A DNA stretch of 64,000 bases from an uncultured Aquimarina sp. (GCA_947498455.1 CANMKK010000010.1:1-64000); one strand, 5' to 3'; counted from the first letter of the stretch, positions 8,541-18,433 are shown. The notes: generated by a model from the sequence alone, not told the origin. Numbers and translations: made by a program.

Positions 8541-9044
8541 TTATTTTAAACATTTAAAATAATCAAAAGGTTCCAAGCAATCTTCACATTGAAATAGCGC
8601 TTTACAGGCTGTAGAGCCAAATTGACTTACTAGTTTTGTATTTGTGGAGCCGCATTGCGTACACTTTACTATTTTTTTATTTCCTAGTAAGGCTTCTTTA
8701 TCTAAGTCCTCTCCTAATGGAGCCGCTATCCCATATTTTTCTAATGCTTTTCTTCCTCGTTCAGTAATCCAATCTGTTGTCCAGGCTGGAGATAATACTA
8801 ATGAAACTTCTGCTTTCATATTTTGTTTAGCAAAGGCAGATATAATATCTTCTCCCATTACATCCATTGCAGGGCATCCACTATAAGTCGGAGTAATCTT
8901 GACCAGAACAATATCATTTACTACTTCTGCAAACCGTACTACTCCCATATCCATAATGGACAATACAGGGATTTCGGGATCGTGAACTTTTTCCAATATT
9001 GGAATAAGTGTAGGATCTATATGTTGTTCTAATTCTATTGTCAT
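8541..9044 (-). CDS. paaD: Phenylacetyl-CoA epoxidase subunit PaaD
   Basis: A 167-aa protein with an N-terminal MIP18/DUF59-type domain (KVHDPEIPVLSIMDMGVV, residues 19-36, and TYSGCPAMDVM near residue 53) and a C-terminal four-cysteine zinc-ribbon-like region (CTQCGST near residue 128, CEDC near residue 153). PaaD is needed for activity of the multicomponent epoxidase PaaABCE and is thought to help assemble its metal cofactors. It follows paaC by 49 bp. Size and cysteine layout agree with known PaaD proteins. Confidence 0.95.
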   Translation of the reverse strand: MTIELEQHIDPTLIPILEKVHDPEIPVLSIMDMGVVRFAEVVNDIVLVKITPTYSGCPAMDVMGEDIISAFAKQNMKAEVSLVLSPAWTTDWITERGRKALEKYGIAAPLGEDLDKEALLGNKKIVKCTQCGSTNTKLVSQFGSTACKALFQCEDCLEPFDYFKCLK

Positions 9045-9093
9045 TTCTTTATAACTAATCTCAGCATAGCGGGGATGACAACTTAGTCATTTA

Positions 9094-9849
9094 TTACCAT
9101 TTCATATCAGGATAGGTTCTTTGCATATATTGCAAATCTGATAATAGGTATCCCATATGTTCACTATGGATTCCTTCTTTCCCTCCTTTTCTGAACCATT
9201 TATGATCCGGAATGTTCAATGTTGCCTCTTCTAATATCGCCTTTATCTTTTCATAATAAGCAGACTTTAACTGCGTAACATCAACTCCTATCCCAGATTT
9301 AATAGCTACTTTATCATCCTCGGTAGTATGAAATAACTCATCTGTAAATTTCCATAAATTATCTACTGCTTCTTGTACTTTACTATGACTTACCTCTGTA
9401 CCATCTCCCAATCTCTTTATCCAATCCGAGGAAAATCGTTGATGATAACTAACTTCTTTAATTCCTTTTTTGGCAATAGCAGCAAGTGTTTCGTCTTTAC
9501 TATTTTGTAATTCTTGTAATAGTAACAAGTGAAACACATCATAAAAAAACTGTCTTGTAATTACGTATCCAAAATGTGTATTAGGCTGTTCTACCAGCAA
9601 CACATTTTTATATTGTCTTTCTGTTCTTAAAAAGGCTATATCATCTTCTGTTGTTCCTTCTCCTGAGAGTTGAGCCACATACTGATAATAGCTTCGTGTT
9701 TGTCCAAGAAGATCCAAGGCCATATTCGTACCAGCAATATCTGTTTCTAAATTGGGTCCATGCCCGCATAATTCAGAAAGTCGCTGCCCTAGAATCAAAG
9801 CATTATCCGCTATTCCGTAGATGTATTGTATAAGATTTTCGTTTTTCAT
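9094..9849 (-). CDS. paaC: Phenylacetyl-CoA epoxidase structural subunit PaaC
   Basis: A 251-aa ferritin-like helical subunit that pairs with PaaA in the ring 1,2-epoxidase core. Recognisable parts are the N-terminal IADNALILGQRLSELCGHGP, the MALDLLGQ segment near residue 45, and KGIKEVSYHQRFSSDWIKRLGDGT near residue 130. PaaC keeps the fold but not a working di-iron site in studied systems. It lies between paaB and paaD in the canonical A-B-C-D order and has normal length. Confidence 0.95.
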   Translation of the reverse strand: MKNENLIQYIYGIADNALILGQRLSELCGHGPNLETDIAGTNMALDLLGQTRSYYQYVAQLSGEGTTEDDIAFLRTERQYKNVLLVEQPNTHFGYVITRQFFYDVFHLLLLQELQNSKDETLAAIAKKGIKEVSYHQRFSSDWIKRLGDGTEVSHSKVQEAVDNLWKFTDELFHTTEDDKVAIKSGIGVDVTQLKSAYYEKIKAILEEATLNIPDHKWFRKGGKEGIHSEHMGYLLSDLQYMQRTYPDMKW

Positions 9850-9934
9850 AGTAATTTCTTCCCTTAATTATATATTGTAACTTCTTAAGATCAATTTATC
9901 CTAAATGATCTTACTTATATAATTCTTCTCTACA

Positions 9935-10216
9935 TTACATATGTTTTACCTCATCTGGTAAATCATAGAATGTCGGATGCCTATATACCTTATCTTGAGC
10001 TGGTTCAAATAATTCTCCATGATGTTCCGGATTGGAAGCTGTAATATGTTTTGATTCTACCACCCAAATACTTACTCCTTCACTTCTACGAGTATAGACA
10101 TCTCTAGCATTTTCTAATGCCATTTCTTCGTCTGCAGCATGCAAGCTTCCAAAATGACGATGTTCTAAACCGTTTTTACTTCGAACAAATACTTCCCAAA
10201 GTGGCCAGTTTCTCAT
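9935..10216 (-). CDS. paaB: Phenylacetyl-CoA epoxidase subunit PaaB
   Basis: A 93-aa small subunit with the family signature WPLWEVFVRSKNGLEHRHFG at residues 4-23 and ALENARDVYTRRSEG near residue 33. PaaB bridges PaaA/PaaC heterodimers in the epoxidase complex. Its length matches the family. It follows paaA by 33 bp and precedes paaC by 85 bp. Confidence 0.95.
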   Translation of the reverse strand: MRNWPLWEVFVRSKNGLEHRHFGSLHAADEEMALENARDVYTRRSEGVSIWVVESKHITASNPEHHGELFEPAQDKVYRHPTFYDLPDEVKHM

Positions 10217-10249
10217 AATTATAAGTTTTGAATTCAGAATTCTGAATTA

Positions 10250-11206
10250 TTAAATTGCTTTTTTTATTTCTTTATCATTTTGTTTCTCTGCATAAGCCAT
10301 TGCTGCATCACGTACCCAAGCTCCATTTTCCCATGCATCTACTCTTGCAGACATACGTTCCTTATTACAAGGTCCGTGTCCTTTAACCACTTGCCAAAAT
10401 TCATCCCAATCAATGGATCCAAAATCATAATGCCCTGTTTCTTCATTCCATTTCAGATCTGGATCTGGAACTGTGAGACCTATTAAATCTGCTTGTGGTA
10501 CTGTTTGATCAATAAATTGCTGACGTAGTTCGTCATTTGTTTTACGTTTCAGTTTCCATTTCATAGATTGTGCAGTATGCACTGACTCTGCGTCTGTTGG
10601 TCCCAACATCATCAAGGATGGCCACCACCAACGGTTTAATGCATCCTGAGCTAATTCTTTCTGCTCAGGAGTGCCTTTGGCAAGCGTCATCATGATCTCA
10701 TAGCCTTGTCTCTGATGAAAACTTTCTTCTTTACAAACACGAACCATCGCTCTAGCATATGGCCCATATGATGTACTACAGAGTGGTACCTGATTAATAA
10801 TCGCTGCTCCATCTACCAACCAACCTATAGCTCCTATATCTGCCCAAGTAACTGTTGGATAATTAAAGATACTAGAATACTTTGCCTTACCTGTATGTAA
10901 TTGTTCATATAGCTCTTCTCTTGAAACTCCTAAAGTTTCGCAAGCACTATATAGATATAACCCATGCCCTGCTTCATCCTGTACTTTTGCTAATAAAGCA
11001 ACTTTTCTACGCATTGAAGGCGCTCTGGTAACCCAATTTCCTTCTGGTAACATACCGACAATTTCGGAATGTGCATGCTGCGAAATTTGCCTTATATGTG
11101 TCTTTCGATACTTTTCGGGCATCCAATCTTTTGGTTCAATCTTTTCATCCCGAGCAATTCTTTGCTCAAAGATTTCTTCCATGTTTTTTATTTCTTGTTC
11201 ACTCAT
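10250..11206 (-). CDS. paaA: Phenylacetyl-CoA epoxidase catalytic subunit PaaA
   Basis: A 318-aa di-iron oxygenase subunit that epoxidises the aromatic ring of phenylacetyl-CoA. The helical metal-binding segments are [14 protein letters not shown] (near residue 45), [16 protein letters not shown] (near residue 75) and [15 protein letters not shown] (near residue 157), carrying the Glu and ExxH ligands of a ferritin-like site. It is preceded by the reductase gene paaE and followed by paaB. The reductase-first order is seen in Bacteroidota clusters. Full length and undamaged. Confidence 0.96.
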   Translation of the reverse strand: MSEQEIKNMEEIFEQRIARDEKIEPKDWMPEKYRKTHIRQISQHAHSEIVGMLPEGNWVTRAPSMRRKVALLAKVQDEAGHGLYLYSACETLGVSREELYEQLHTGKAKYSSIFNYPTVTWADIGAIGWLVDGAAIINQVPLCSTSYGPYARAMVRVCKEESFHQRQGYEIMMTLAKGTPEQKELAQDALNRWWWPSLMMLGPTDAESVHTAQSMKWKLKRKTNDELRQQFIDQTVPQADLIGLTVPDPDLKWNEETGHYDFGSIDWDEFWQVVKGHGPCNKERMSARVDAWENGAWVRDAAMAYAEKQNDKEIKKAI

Positions 11207-11265
11207 AACATCTGAGTTTTAGTATGAAAATAGATACTGGTCTTCACCAGAATGACAAAAACGTT

Positions 11266-12339
11266 TTATACGTCAAAATCAACTACTACTTTTTCTGTGG
11301 TAGGTACGGCTTGACATGATAACACTAAGCCTTTAGTCACTTCATTTTCTTCTAGTGCATAATTTACTTTCATTTCTACAGAACCTTCGACAACTCTACA
11401 CTTACAAGTACTACACACTCCTCCTTTACAAGCAAATGGCAAATCTGCTCCAGCAGCTAATGCACCATCCAGTATCGTATCGTAATCATCATCCATAGCG
11501 AAATGAAACTCTTTCCCTCCATCAATAATAGTAACTTCTGTTCCTTCAAACTTATGTTCTACAGCCTCACTAGCTCTTTTCTTATCCTCTTCAGTACCTC
11601 CTGAAAAGAATAATTCATAATGAATTTTATCTTTTGACAACCCTTCTTTTACCAATTCATCTCTAATCAGAAATATCATCTCTTCGGGGCCACAAACAAA
11701 ACACTCATCTACATCCGCTATATTAATGATTTTGTCTGTAAGTTCTTGTATTTTTTCTGAAGTAAATCTCCCATTAAGTAATGGAATATCGCGTTGTTCT
11801 TTAGTTAGGAAATAAAATATTTCCAAACGCCCAAAATATTTATTCCTAAGCGCCTCAATATCTTCCTTAAAGATAATGGATTTCACTGTACGATTCAAAT
11901 AAAACAGTTTGAATGTACTGTTAGGCTCTAAAGCAAGATGTGTTTTTATAATTGACAGAATAGGTGTAATTCCACTTCCGGCAGCAAAAACAATGTAATT
12001 TTTTGATTTTAAAGGATCAACTTCTGTAAAAAAACTACCTATTGGCGGCATCAATTCAAGAAAATCTCCTGCTTTTAATTCGGAACAAGCATAATTAGAA
12101 AATATTCCTCCTTCAATTTTTTTTACAGCCACTTGCCACTTGTCTTCTATTGGACTAGAACACAAGGAATAAGAACGCCTTATATCCTCGCCTTCTATTG
12201 TGGCTTTTACAGTAAGATGCTGACCTTGTATATACGAAAACTCTTCTTTTAAATTATCAGGGATATCAAAAGTAAGAGATGTACACTCTTTGGTTTCTTT
12301 AGTAACCTCAGAAATTTTTATGTTATAAAAATCACTCAT
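11266..12339 (-). CDS. paaE: Phenylacetyl-CoA epoxidase reductase PaaE
   Basis: A 357-aa NAD(P)H-dependent flavin/iron-sulfur reductase supplying electrons to PaaA. The N-terminal ferredoxin-reductase part has the FAD motif RRSYSLCSSP (near residue 54) and the nucleotide-binding AAGSGITPILSII (near residue 119). The C-terminal plant-type ferredoxin has CKGGVCSTCKCRV and a distant fourth cysteine in LVLSCQA, the usual 2Fe-2S ligand set. It is the first gene of the operon, and the promoter and palindromic operator lie 20-60 bp upstream. Confidence 0.95.
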   Translation of the reverse strand: MSDFYNIKISEVTKETKECTSLTFDIPDNLKEEFSYIQGQHLTVKATIEGEDIRRSYSLCSSPIEDKWQVAVKKIEGGIFSNYACSELKAGDFLELMPPIGSFFTEVDPLKSKNYIVFAAGSGITPILSIIKTHLALEPNSTFKLFYLNRTVKSIIFKEDIEALRNKYFGRLEIFYFLTKEQRDIPLLNGRFTSEKIQELTDKIINIADVDECFVCGPEEMIFLIRDELVKEGLSKDKIHYELFFSGGTEEDKKRASEAVEHKFEGTEVTIIDGGKEFHFAMDDDYDTILDGALAAGADLPFACKGGVCSTCKCRVVEGSVEMKVNYALEENEVTKGLVLSCQAVPTTEKVVVDFDV

Positions 12340-12360
12340 GTATTATTGCGCTACTTTTTA

Positions 12361-12400
12361 TAGCACAACAAAACTAACAATTGTTAGTTTTATACACAAA
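12361..12400 (-). promoter_or_regulatory. paaE promoter with perfect palindromic operator
   Basis: A perfect 20-bp inverted repeat (half site AAACTAACAA) occupies 12371-12390. Read leftwards, its second half overlaps a TAGTTTTG box (12369-12376) that fits the Bacteroidota -7 consensus TAnnTTTG, with TTTG about 20 bp upstream as the -33 element. A dimeric TetR-family protein bound here would block transcription of paaE onward. The adjacent TetR-type gene is the obvious candidate. The binding itself is inferred. Confidence 0.75.
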
Positions 12401-12436
12401 TAATTATTTCTAAATTAACTTTTAATCACCAAAAAA

Positions 12437-13006
12437 CTAGATCACACCCTGTAACAATACAGATATCATATCTCGTTTTAGTATATTGGCATCAATATTT
12501 TTTTGTTTAGGATACCACAAATACAGTGTTCTTAGTGTAGAAAGTGTAGAGAATACTATAATTTCGATATTATATGCCTTAATTTCTTGATTGCTCACAC
12601 CTTTCTTTACAATGTCTCTAAAATTCTCTTCGTAATCATGGCGCATTTTCTCGAAATAAATAAGATTATCTTCTTCCAGATGCATCCAATCGTTATTCAA
12701 TGACGCCAGACCATCTGCATTGCGCAAAGTAACATCTACATGAAGACTAATTATATTTTCAAGCTTCTGAATGGAGCTATACTCTGAATTAACAATTTGA
12801 TTCATCCCAAAGGTAAACTCCTCTGCCAGATCAATGATAATGGTAGATAGTATTTCTTGTTTCGACTGAATATGATTATATAAACTTGCCGCTTTGATCC
12901 CCATAGCCTTGGCCAAGTCCCTCATTGTTACTGCACTATATCCTTTTTCTTTAAAAAGAATGGCAGCAGCACTTATAATTTCCTGCTTTCTACTTTCTGG
13001 TTTCAT
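12437..13006 (-). CDS. TetR/AcrR-family transcriptional regulator (probable paa repressor)
   Basis: A 189-aa TetR-type regulator. The N-terminal helix-turn-helix is KGYSAVTMRDLAKAMGIKAA (residues 20-39) followed by SLYNHIQSKQEIL. The C-terminal ligand-binding part is all-helical. Its place immediately upstream of paaE and the perfect palindrome in the 97-bp gap suggest it represses the paa operon and is released by phenylacetyl-CoA or a related thioester, as for other Paa regulators of this family. Ligand and target are inferred from context. Because it is transcribed in the same direction as paaE, some readthrough into the operon is possible. Confidence 0.88.
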   Translation of the reverse strand: MKPESRKQEIISAAAILFKEKGYSAVTMRDLAKAMGIKAASLYNHIQSKQEILSTIIIDLAEEFTFGMNQIVNSEYSSIQKLENIISLHVDVTLRNADGLASLNNDWMHLEEDNLIYFEKMRHDYEENFRDIVKKGVSNQEIKAYNIEIIVFSTLSTLRTLYLWYPKQKNIDANILKRDMISVLLQGVI

Positions 13007-13192
13007 TAACTGGGTGATTTGCTTTCCTTTTCAAAAATAAATTTTATTTTTTATTCTATAAGACTTAATACCATATAAACCTTAAAACCACATTATATAT
13101 CTGTACAACATAAGCATACACCTATTTGTTTTTTGCTCATATCAACTGCAACATATTACAAGTAAAAAAGTTCTTTATTGAACAAATCGCAT

Positions 13193-13230
13193 AAAAAAAG
13201 GGTTTCGAAACTTATGAAACCCTTTTTTTT
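13193..13230. terminator. Intrinsic terminator between protease gene and tetR
   Basis: AAAAAAAGGGTTTC pairs with GAAACCCTTTTTTT around a short loop, giving a strong stem with A and T runs on both sides. It lies 17 bp after the stop of the leftward protease gene's upstream neighbour region and can act in either direction, separating the paa regulator from the protease unit. Confidence 0.85.
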
Positions 13231-13246
13231 ATGAAGTTGATACTAC

Positions 13247-14914
13247 TTATCTTCTTATCATAATTTTTTCTTCAAGAACTCTTTCTCCAGATTGATTGAT
13301 AACTTTTAAAAAATAAACACCTGTATCAAATGATGAAAAATCCAAAATCTCTTCCTTACGAGAAATAGAGCCTTCACTAACTTTTTTACCAGTTATATCA
13401 TATGCATTATAGGTCAATAAGTCATCTCGTGTATTATTAGTAAGATTGATAATTCCTCCTGTTGGATTGGGATAAAATTCGACCGTATTCTTTTTTTGCC
13501 CTTCATCTTCATATTCATCTTCATCTAAACCCAACTCTACAGATATCATATCGAGTTTCGTTTGCCCTGTCTCTTCCGGGTCTAACCAATCAGAAAGTCT
13601 TGTGTCGTATGTTGTCCCAAAATCCCAAGAAATATCAAATCTCCCATACCAATCTTCTGTATTATTATCATCAGTTCCATTACAAGCTGCAAGTCCTCCT
13701 GCTAATTGACCAACTATCCTACCATTTTCATCAAAAATTGCTGATCCGGAAGAACCTTTTTCTGTAACTCCTAAATCCCAATCTGCAATTCGCCATATTT
13801 CTGTAATAGGTTCTCCATTAAAATTGATTGTAGTTTTTGTAGGAGGTTGATTTTCTCTACATATTTTCATAATATCTCCACTTGGATGATGTATCCCTAC
13901 AACAAAATCTGGAGTCACCCCTGTTCTATCCCATCCTGCCCATTCTAAATTCCAAGAATCGTCTAATCCTCCAGTAACTTCTATAAGCCGCATATCCGTC
14001 TTGGTATTATTTGCTAGGACAGTAGCTCCACTAGTTGTTTGAAAATAATTTCCCGAGCTATTATCGATGCTATTCTCTGTGGTTGCACAGACAGTATTAG
14101 TACTCACCCAATTAAACCTAAACGACCAATTTGCTTCATTTCCGCTACAATGGTTTGCGGTTAATATATAAGGCGCTTTATTATTACTGGTATTATTAAT
14201 CAATGTCCCTGTACACCAATCACTTCCACTAGATAAAATCAATGCTACAGACCTTTTCAATCTGTTCTTAATCGGGTCAAAATCTCTCCCCACTTCACAA
14301 TTTACATCCAGATTGCAAGGGCCAGAATCATTTAATCTTTTTTGATGTGTTTCGAAATTACCAATACTTCTATATCCATGAACTACCGAACCGATATGTA
14401 ACTCTCCATCATCTTGTGCCTCTGCTGGCACATTATACTCTATTGTTATTTTTTCGCCATCCGCAATCCAAGTACCTAGTGATTTGCTATCATTATTCAT
14501 CTTACTTGTATATGCTCCAAGCAAAAAACTCTGATCATCATTATACAGATAAACAGAGGCTCCATCAGGCAATACATAGGAATCGAAAATAAAGTTTAAA
14601 GTTTTAGCTCCTTTAGAAAGGATACTTATCCTCCAAATCTTATCTCCATTAGGTAGTTTATCCCAAACTCCTGCATTTTTAACACCAAGATCTACTGCAA
14701 ATTCATACCCAAATCTAAAAGGTTTACCTTTGGAATCATTTATGGCATCTTCTTCCTCAACCTCTTTAAGATCAAAAGTTGGCATGATAATAACAGGAAT
14801 ATCATTTTTCTTCTCCGTCAAAAATGCACTATTAGGTGTCCCTTCATTAGTAACCTGCGCATAGCTCGCAGTATAACACATTAGGGTCATTATCCATAAA
14901 ATAGTTTTCTTCAT
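13247..14914 (-). CDS. Secreted trypsin-like serine endopeptidase with T9SS type A sorting domain
   Basis: A 555-aa secreted protease. The start at 14914 gives a clean signal peptide (MKKTILWIMTLMCYTASYAQ); an upstream in-frame ATG at 14968 would bury it. A chymotrypsin-fold catalytic domain shows ILTANHCSGNEANW (His), KTDMRLIEV (Asp) and TEKGSSGSAIFDENG (Ser), resembling lysyl endopeptidase-type enzymes. The last 80 residues begin VEFYPNPTGGIINL and end VYFLKVINQSGERVLEEK, a type A C-terminal domain recognised by the type IX secretion machinery. It should therefore be exported and attached to or released from the surface. Substrate preference is not readable here. Confidence 0.92.
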   Translation of the reverse strand: MKKTILWIMTLMCYTASYAQVTNEGTPNSAFLTEKKNDIPVIIMPTFDLKEVEEEDAINDSKGKPFRFGYEFAVDLGVKNAGVWDKLPNGDKIWRISILSKGAKTLNFIFDSYVLPDGASVYLYNDDQSFLLGAYTSKMNNDSKSLGTWIADGEKITIEYNVPAEAQDDGELHIGSVVHGYRSIGNFETHQKRLNDSGPCNLDVNCEVGRDFDPIKNRLKRSVALILSSGSDWCTGTLINNTSNNKAPYILTANHCSGNEANWSFRFNWVSTNTVCATTENSIDNSSGNYFQTTSGATVLANNTKTDMRLIEVTGGLDDSWNLEWAGWDRTGVTPDFVVGIHHPSGDIMKICRENQPPTKTTINFNGEPITEIWRIADWDLGVTEKGSSGSAIFDENGRIVGQLAGGLAACNGTDDNNTEDWYGRFDISWDFGTTYDTRLSDWLDPEETGQTKLDMISVELGLDEDEYEDEGQKKNTVEFYPNPTGGIINLTNNTRDDLLTYNAYDITGKKVSEGSISRKEEILDFSSFDTGVYFLKVINQSGERVLEEKIMIRR

Positions 14915-15283
14915 ATCAACAATTATTTTAGAAGGAAAGGGTCTAAATAAATTCTTTTGTTCTAACATTAATTTACAAAACGTAATATACTACACTTATT
15001 ATATAATAACATATAATTTGCCAAAAACCCTATTCTTTTTTCCGAAAAATTAACATTTTTTTTACCCTAATGCTTAAAACCACCTTAATAATAATATAAT
15101 CGCTTACTCATAAATTAATTCTAAAGTAAACTTATTATTTATAAAAATCTAATACAGGTTTACGGTATAGTCAAAAAAAACAGTCATACTAGTTCTTCTT
15201 AATATTAAATTTCTATAAAAGTAGATTCTGCCCTTATTACTTTTATTAGTACCTTCACCTCAGAAAATCAGATAATAAAAGTA

Positions 15284-17044
15284 ATGTCATTACCAATAGA
15301 GTCAAATCCTTTAATTGATAGACTACCACCTCATTTGAAGCAATTTATAAAGCCTCAAAATTATGAAGAATACACACCTATTAATCAGGCCGTATGGCGG
15401 TATGTTATGCGTAAAAATGTTTCTTCATTAAGTAAAGTTGCACATAGCTCTTATCTAAAAGGTTTACAAAAGACCGGTATTTCTATTGACGAAATTCCGA
15501 GTATGTATGGGATGAACCGCATTCTTAAAGAAATCGGATGGGCAGCAGTTGCTGTAGATGGTTTTATTCCTCCTAATGCCTTTATGGAGTTTCAGGCGTA
15601 TAACATTCTAGTCATTGCTTCGGACATTCGACAACTTGAAAATATAGAATATACCCCTGCCCCAGATATTATTCATGAGGCAGCGGGACATGCTCCTATT
15701 ATTGCAAATCCGGATTATGCAGAATACTTGCGACGTTTTGGGAAAATTGGCTGTAAAGCGATCTCTTCGAAGAAAGATTATGATATGTATGAGGCGGTTA
15801 GAACGCTTTCTATTTTAAAAGAAGCCACTGATATAGACGATGCTACTATTGATGCTGCTGAAAAAAGAGTAGAGGAATTACAGAATCAGAAGTCTGATCC
15901 TTCTGAAATGGCATTAATCAGAAATTTACATTGGTGGACTGTGGAATATGGCCTCATAGGATCTGTTGATGATCCAAAAATATATGGAGCTGGGTTATTG
16001 TCATCAATAGGTGAGAGTGAATGGTGCATGACGGATAATGTAAAAAAACTTCCGTACACTCCTGAAACTGCTTTTCAGGATTTTGATATTACGAAACCTC
16101 AGCCTCAATTATTTGTAACTCCTGATTTTGCTTATCTATGTCAAGTCTTAGAGGAGTTTGCAGATACTATGGCACTCCGAAAAGGAGGACATCGAGGACT
16201 TGCTAAATTAATAGAATCCCAAAATCTAGGTACTATCGAATTAAGCACCGGTTTACAAATCTCTGGGGTTTTTACCAGAATGCTTAAAAATGAAGACAAT
16301 GAGGTTATTTATTTTGAAACAAAAGGCCCTACAGCTTTATCACATAGAGAAAAAGAGCTAATCGGGCAAGGTGTAGAAACGCACCCTGATGGGTTTAGAT
16401 CTCCATTAGGAAAACTAAAAGGTATCAACCTTGCTATAGAGAACATGTCTCCCAGAGATCTGAAAGCTTATAATTTTTATGACGGAGAATATATAGAGTT
16501 CGAATTTGAGAGTGGCATTACTGTTGCTGGTATCAATGTTACAGGAATGCGTAATATCAAAGGAGAATTAATTCTTATTCAATTTAATGAGTGTACTATT
16601 AAGTATAAAGATGAATATCTTTTTAAACCCGAGTGGGGCACTTTTGATCTGGCAGTAGGTAAAGAAATTGTATCTGCTTTTTCTGGCCCTGCAGATGATT
16701 ATTCTTTTGATCTGGTTACTCATAATCCAGATATGGATACGATAAAAAGAACTTATTCTGCAAAAGAAGAGGAATTACATTCTTTATATCAGGCTGTAAA
16801 AAATGTGCGGGAGGGAGAGAATACAAAATTTTCTTTAGAAGCTGTTTTTGCAATACTTAAAAAAGATCACGAAAATGATTGGCTACTAGCTGTTGAAATT
16901 TATGAATTAGTCCATAATAAGGATCCAAAGTTTGCAATGCATATTTTAGAACATTTGGATACCATAAAAACCAAAAAGTCAGAAATAAAACATCTTATTG
17001 ATAGTGGAATTGAAATTATAAATAATCAAGTTATTAGCGTGTAA
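15284..17044 (+). CDS. phhA: Phenylalanine 4-monooxygenase (aromatic amino acid hydroxylase), long form
   Basis: A 586-aa iron- and pterin-dependent hydroxylase converting phenylalanine to tyrosine. Iron ligands are visible as H131 and H136 in IIHEAAGHAP and E221 in LHWWTVEYGLIG. The catalytic domain is contained in about the first 300 residues, which is the size of a whole typical bacterial enzyme. The C-terminal half (about residues 310-586) has no recognised motif and is a long extension common to Bacteroidota relatives in my recollection. It stands alone, but its position beside the phenylacetate cluster fits a region devoted to aromatic amino acid catabolism. Confidence 0.92.
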   Translation: MSLPIESNPLIDRLPPHLKQFIKPQNYEEYTPINQAVWRYVMRKNVSSLSKVAHSSYLKGLQKTGISIDEIPSMYGMNRILKEIGWAAVAVDGFIPPNAFMEFQAYNILVIASDIRQLENIEYTPAPDIIHEAAGHAPIIANPDYAEYLRRFGKIGCKAISSKKDYDMYEAVRTLSILKEATDIDDATIDAAEKRVEELQNQKSDPSEMALIRNLHWWTVEYGLIGSVDDPKIYGAGLLSSIGESEWCMTDNVKKLPYTPETAFQDFDITKPQPQLFVTPDFAYLCQVLEEFADTMALRKGGHRGLAKLIESQNLGTIELSTGLQISGVFTRMLKNEDNEVIYFETKGPTALSHREKELIGQGVETHPDGFRSPLGKLKGINLAIENMSPRDLKAYNFYDGEYIEFEFESGITVAGINVTGMRNIKGELILIQFNECTIKYKDEYLFKPEWGTFDLAVGKEIVSAFSGPADDYSFDLVTHNPDMDTIKRTYSAKEEELHSLYQAVKNVREGENTKFSLEAVFAILKKDHENDWLLAVEIYELVHNKDPKFAMHILEHLDTIKTKKSEIKHLIDSGIEIINNQVISV

Positions 17045-17181
17045 CACAATTCAATTCTAAACTAGATTATTGTAAACAAAAATTAATAGGCTTGCAAATT
17101 TCTGCTTTTAGCAATTTACCTATAGCTAAAAGCGAAATGCATTAAAAACACATAGTTTTAGTTAGTATTAATGTCCATAAA

Positions 17182-17219
17182 AATAGCTCAGACAAGTTTA
17201 GGAAACTCGCCTGAGCTAT
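17182..17219. terminator. Long hairpin in the 17045-17428 gap
   Basis: ATAGCTCAG pairs perfectly with CTGAGCTAT, and AGTTT/AAACT extends the stem inward. There is no clear T run, so it may be a transcript-end structure between the convergent hydroxylase and island genes or a processed RNA hairpin. The rest of this 384-bp gap shows no gene. Confidence 0.5.
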
Positions 17220-17428
17220 CTAATCGACAACCTCGGAACAAACTCATAAGGTATGCTTCCGAAAATCATCATTTTCTTTTCAAGGCAAGTCTTGAGGAAT
17301 TAACCCCTAAATAAGGGATTATATGATTTACGCATAGAACTATCGCATATAGTTCAAAATAATTCAAACTCCCTACACGAATTTCTTATCCATAAATCGT
17401 ATTAAACTCCACAATGTGGATCAAAATA

Positions 17429-18052
17429 TTATTTTAAACGAATACCAAAGCTTACATTATGTGTCGTATTGGATAATTCATTAAAATTTAATCGATAACT
17501 CACAAACCATTTTCCTTTTCTATTATACTGTAAACCAATGCTGATATTATCAAATTGTTGCTGATTTCCTCCTGCCTCGCCAAAAGCATATAATCCACTT
17601 CTATATCTGGAAGGATATTCTATTATTTTGGTCGTACTAATCTCGCGAGGAACCTTTAATTTATAGGAAAGATTTGCTTTTAGCAACTCTCCTTTTATTA
17701 AACCATAACTATAAATCTCTACATTTTCATTTTGTAAAGTATCTCTATATTCCCTGGCTTCTTGAAACAAATGTTTTTCTTGCTTCATAACCTCTCTCTC
17801 TTCTCTCACTATAATTTCCCTTTCTTGGGCATTATCCGCCAATGGAACATATACCGTTTTGAATTTCTCTGTCTGAACTCTAAAAGTATCAACTTTTGTC
17901 TGCCAAATCGTATCTCTCACAACTGTTATTTTAGGTTTTCCTACATGCATATCATTTATTCTATTGCATTGTCTTTGGTTCAAAATATAGCCCAATAATA
18001 TCACGATTAACAGTATTAAAATTTTCTCTTTTGTTAATTTTACATTTTGCAT
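17429..18052 (-). CDS. Membrane-anchored coiled-coil protein at end of lysis/toxin island (possible spanin-like)
   Basis: A 207-aa protein of no recognised family. An N-terminal hydrophobic helix (KILILLIVILLGYILNQ, residues 10-26) is followed by a periplasm-facing charged region rich in heptads (REIIVREEREVMKQEKHLF, residues 79-97) and a C-terminal beta-like segment ending in ...VSFGIRL, which resembles an outer-membrane strand ending. An inner-membrane anchor plus coiled coil next to holin and endolysin is reminiscent of spanin i-type proteins, but the C-terminal half does not fit that model. It is the last gene of the leftward island. Confidence 0.6.
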   Translation of the reverse strand: MQNVKLTKEKILILLIVILLGYILNQRQCNRINDMHVGKPKITVVRDTIWQTKVDTFRVQTEKFKTVYVPLADNAQEREIIVREEREVMKQEKHLFQEAREYRDTLQNENVEIYSYGLIKGELLKANLSYKLKVPREISTTKIIEYPSRYRSGLYAFGEAGGNQQQFDNISIGLQYNRKGKWFVSYRLNFNELSNTTHNVSFGIRLK

Positions 18053-18151
18053 ACATATCCCTTATTATCATCTCTTAATACATTTTCCTTTTCTTCTAAT
18101 AAAACCAACCTTACTGCTGTCTTGAAAATTTATAGTTTTTTTAGCGATAAC

Positions 18152-18197
18152 CTGTCGAGGTGCAATCGCAGGTAATATTTGCAAAAGTCCTCGACAG
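18152..18197. repeat. REP-like inverted repeat (CTGTCGAGG arms)
   Basis: CTGTCGAGG at 18152-18160 is matched by CCTCGACAG at 18189-18197. It shares the TCGA-G core with the larger palindrome at 18333-18391 and with the hairpins of the toxin-cassette repeats. It lies in the 381-bp gap between the two last island genes, which otherwise shows no gene. Confidence 0.55.
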
Positions 18198-18332
18198 AGC
18201 TTGTCTTAACGAATTTTGACAAGCATATAATATTATAGATCAACATCAATAAGATTGGTTTTATACCTCTAATCATTTAACCCCTTTATACATATAGTTA
18301 AGTTAAGCACTTAAATTCATTTTCATGTCCAG

Positions 18333-18391
18333 TCGAGCGCAGTCGAGACCTGATAATTTGGTTCATAGAATAATCTCTCGACTGCGCTCGA
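18333..18391. repeat. REP-like inverted repeat with perfect 16-bp arms
   Basis: TCGAGCGCAGTCGAGA (18333-18348) is followed after 27 bp by its perfect reverse complement (18376-18391). The GC-rich arms stand out in an A+T-rich background and match the flavobacterial interspersed CTCGACTGCGCTCGAG type of element. It could also end transcription from the gene at 18434-19000. Confidence 0.75.
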
Positions 18392-18433
18392 GAAGACAAT
18401 TAATCATAACTATACGATATGAATAAACCGGGT

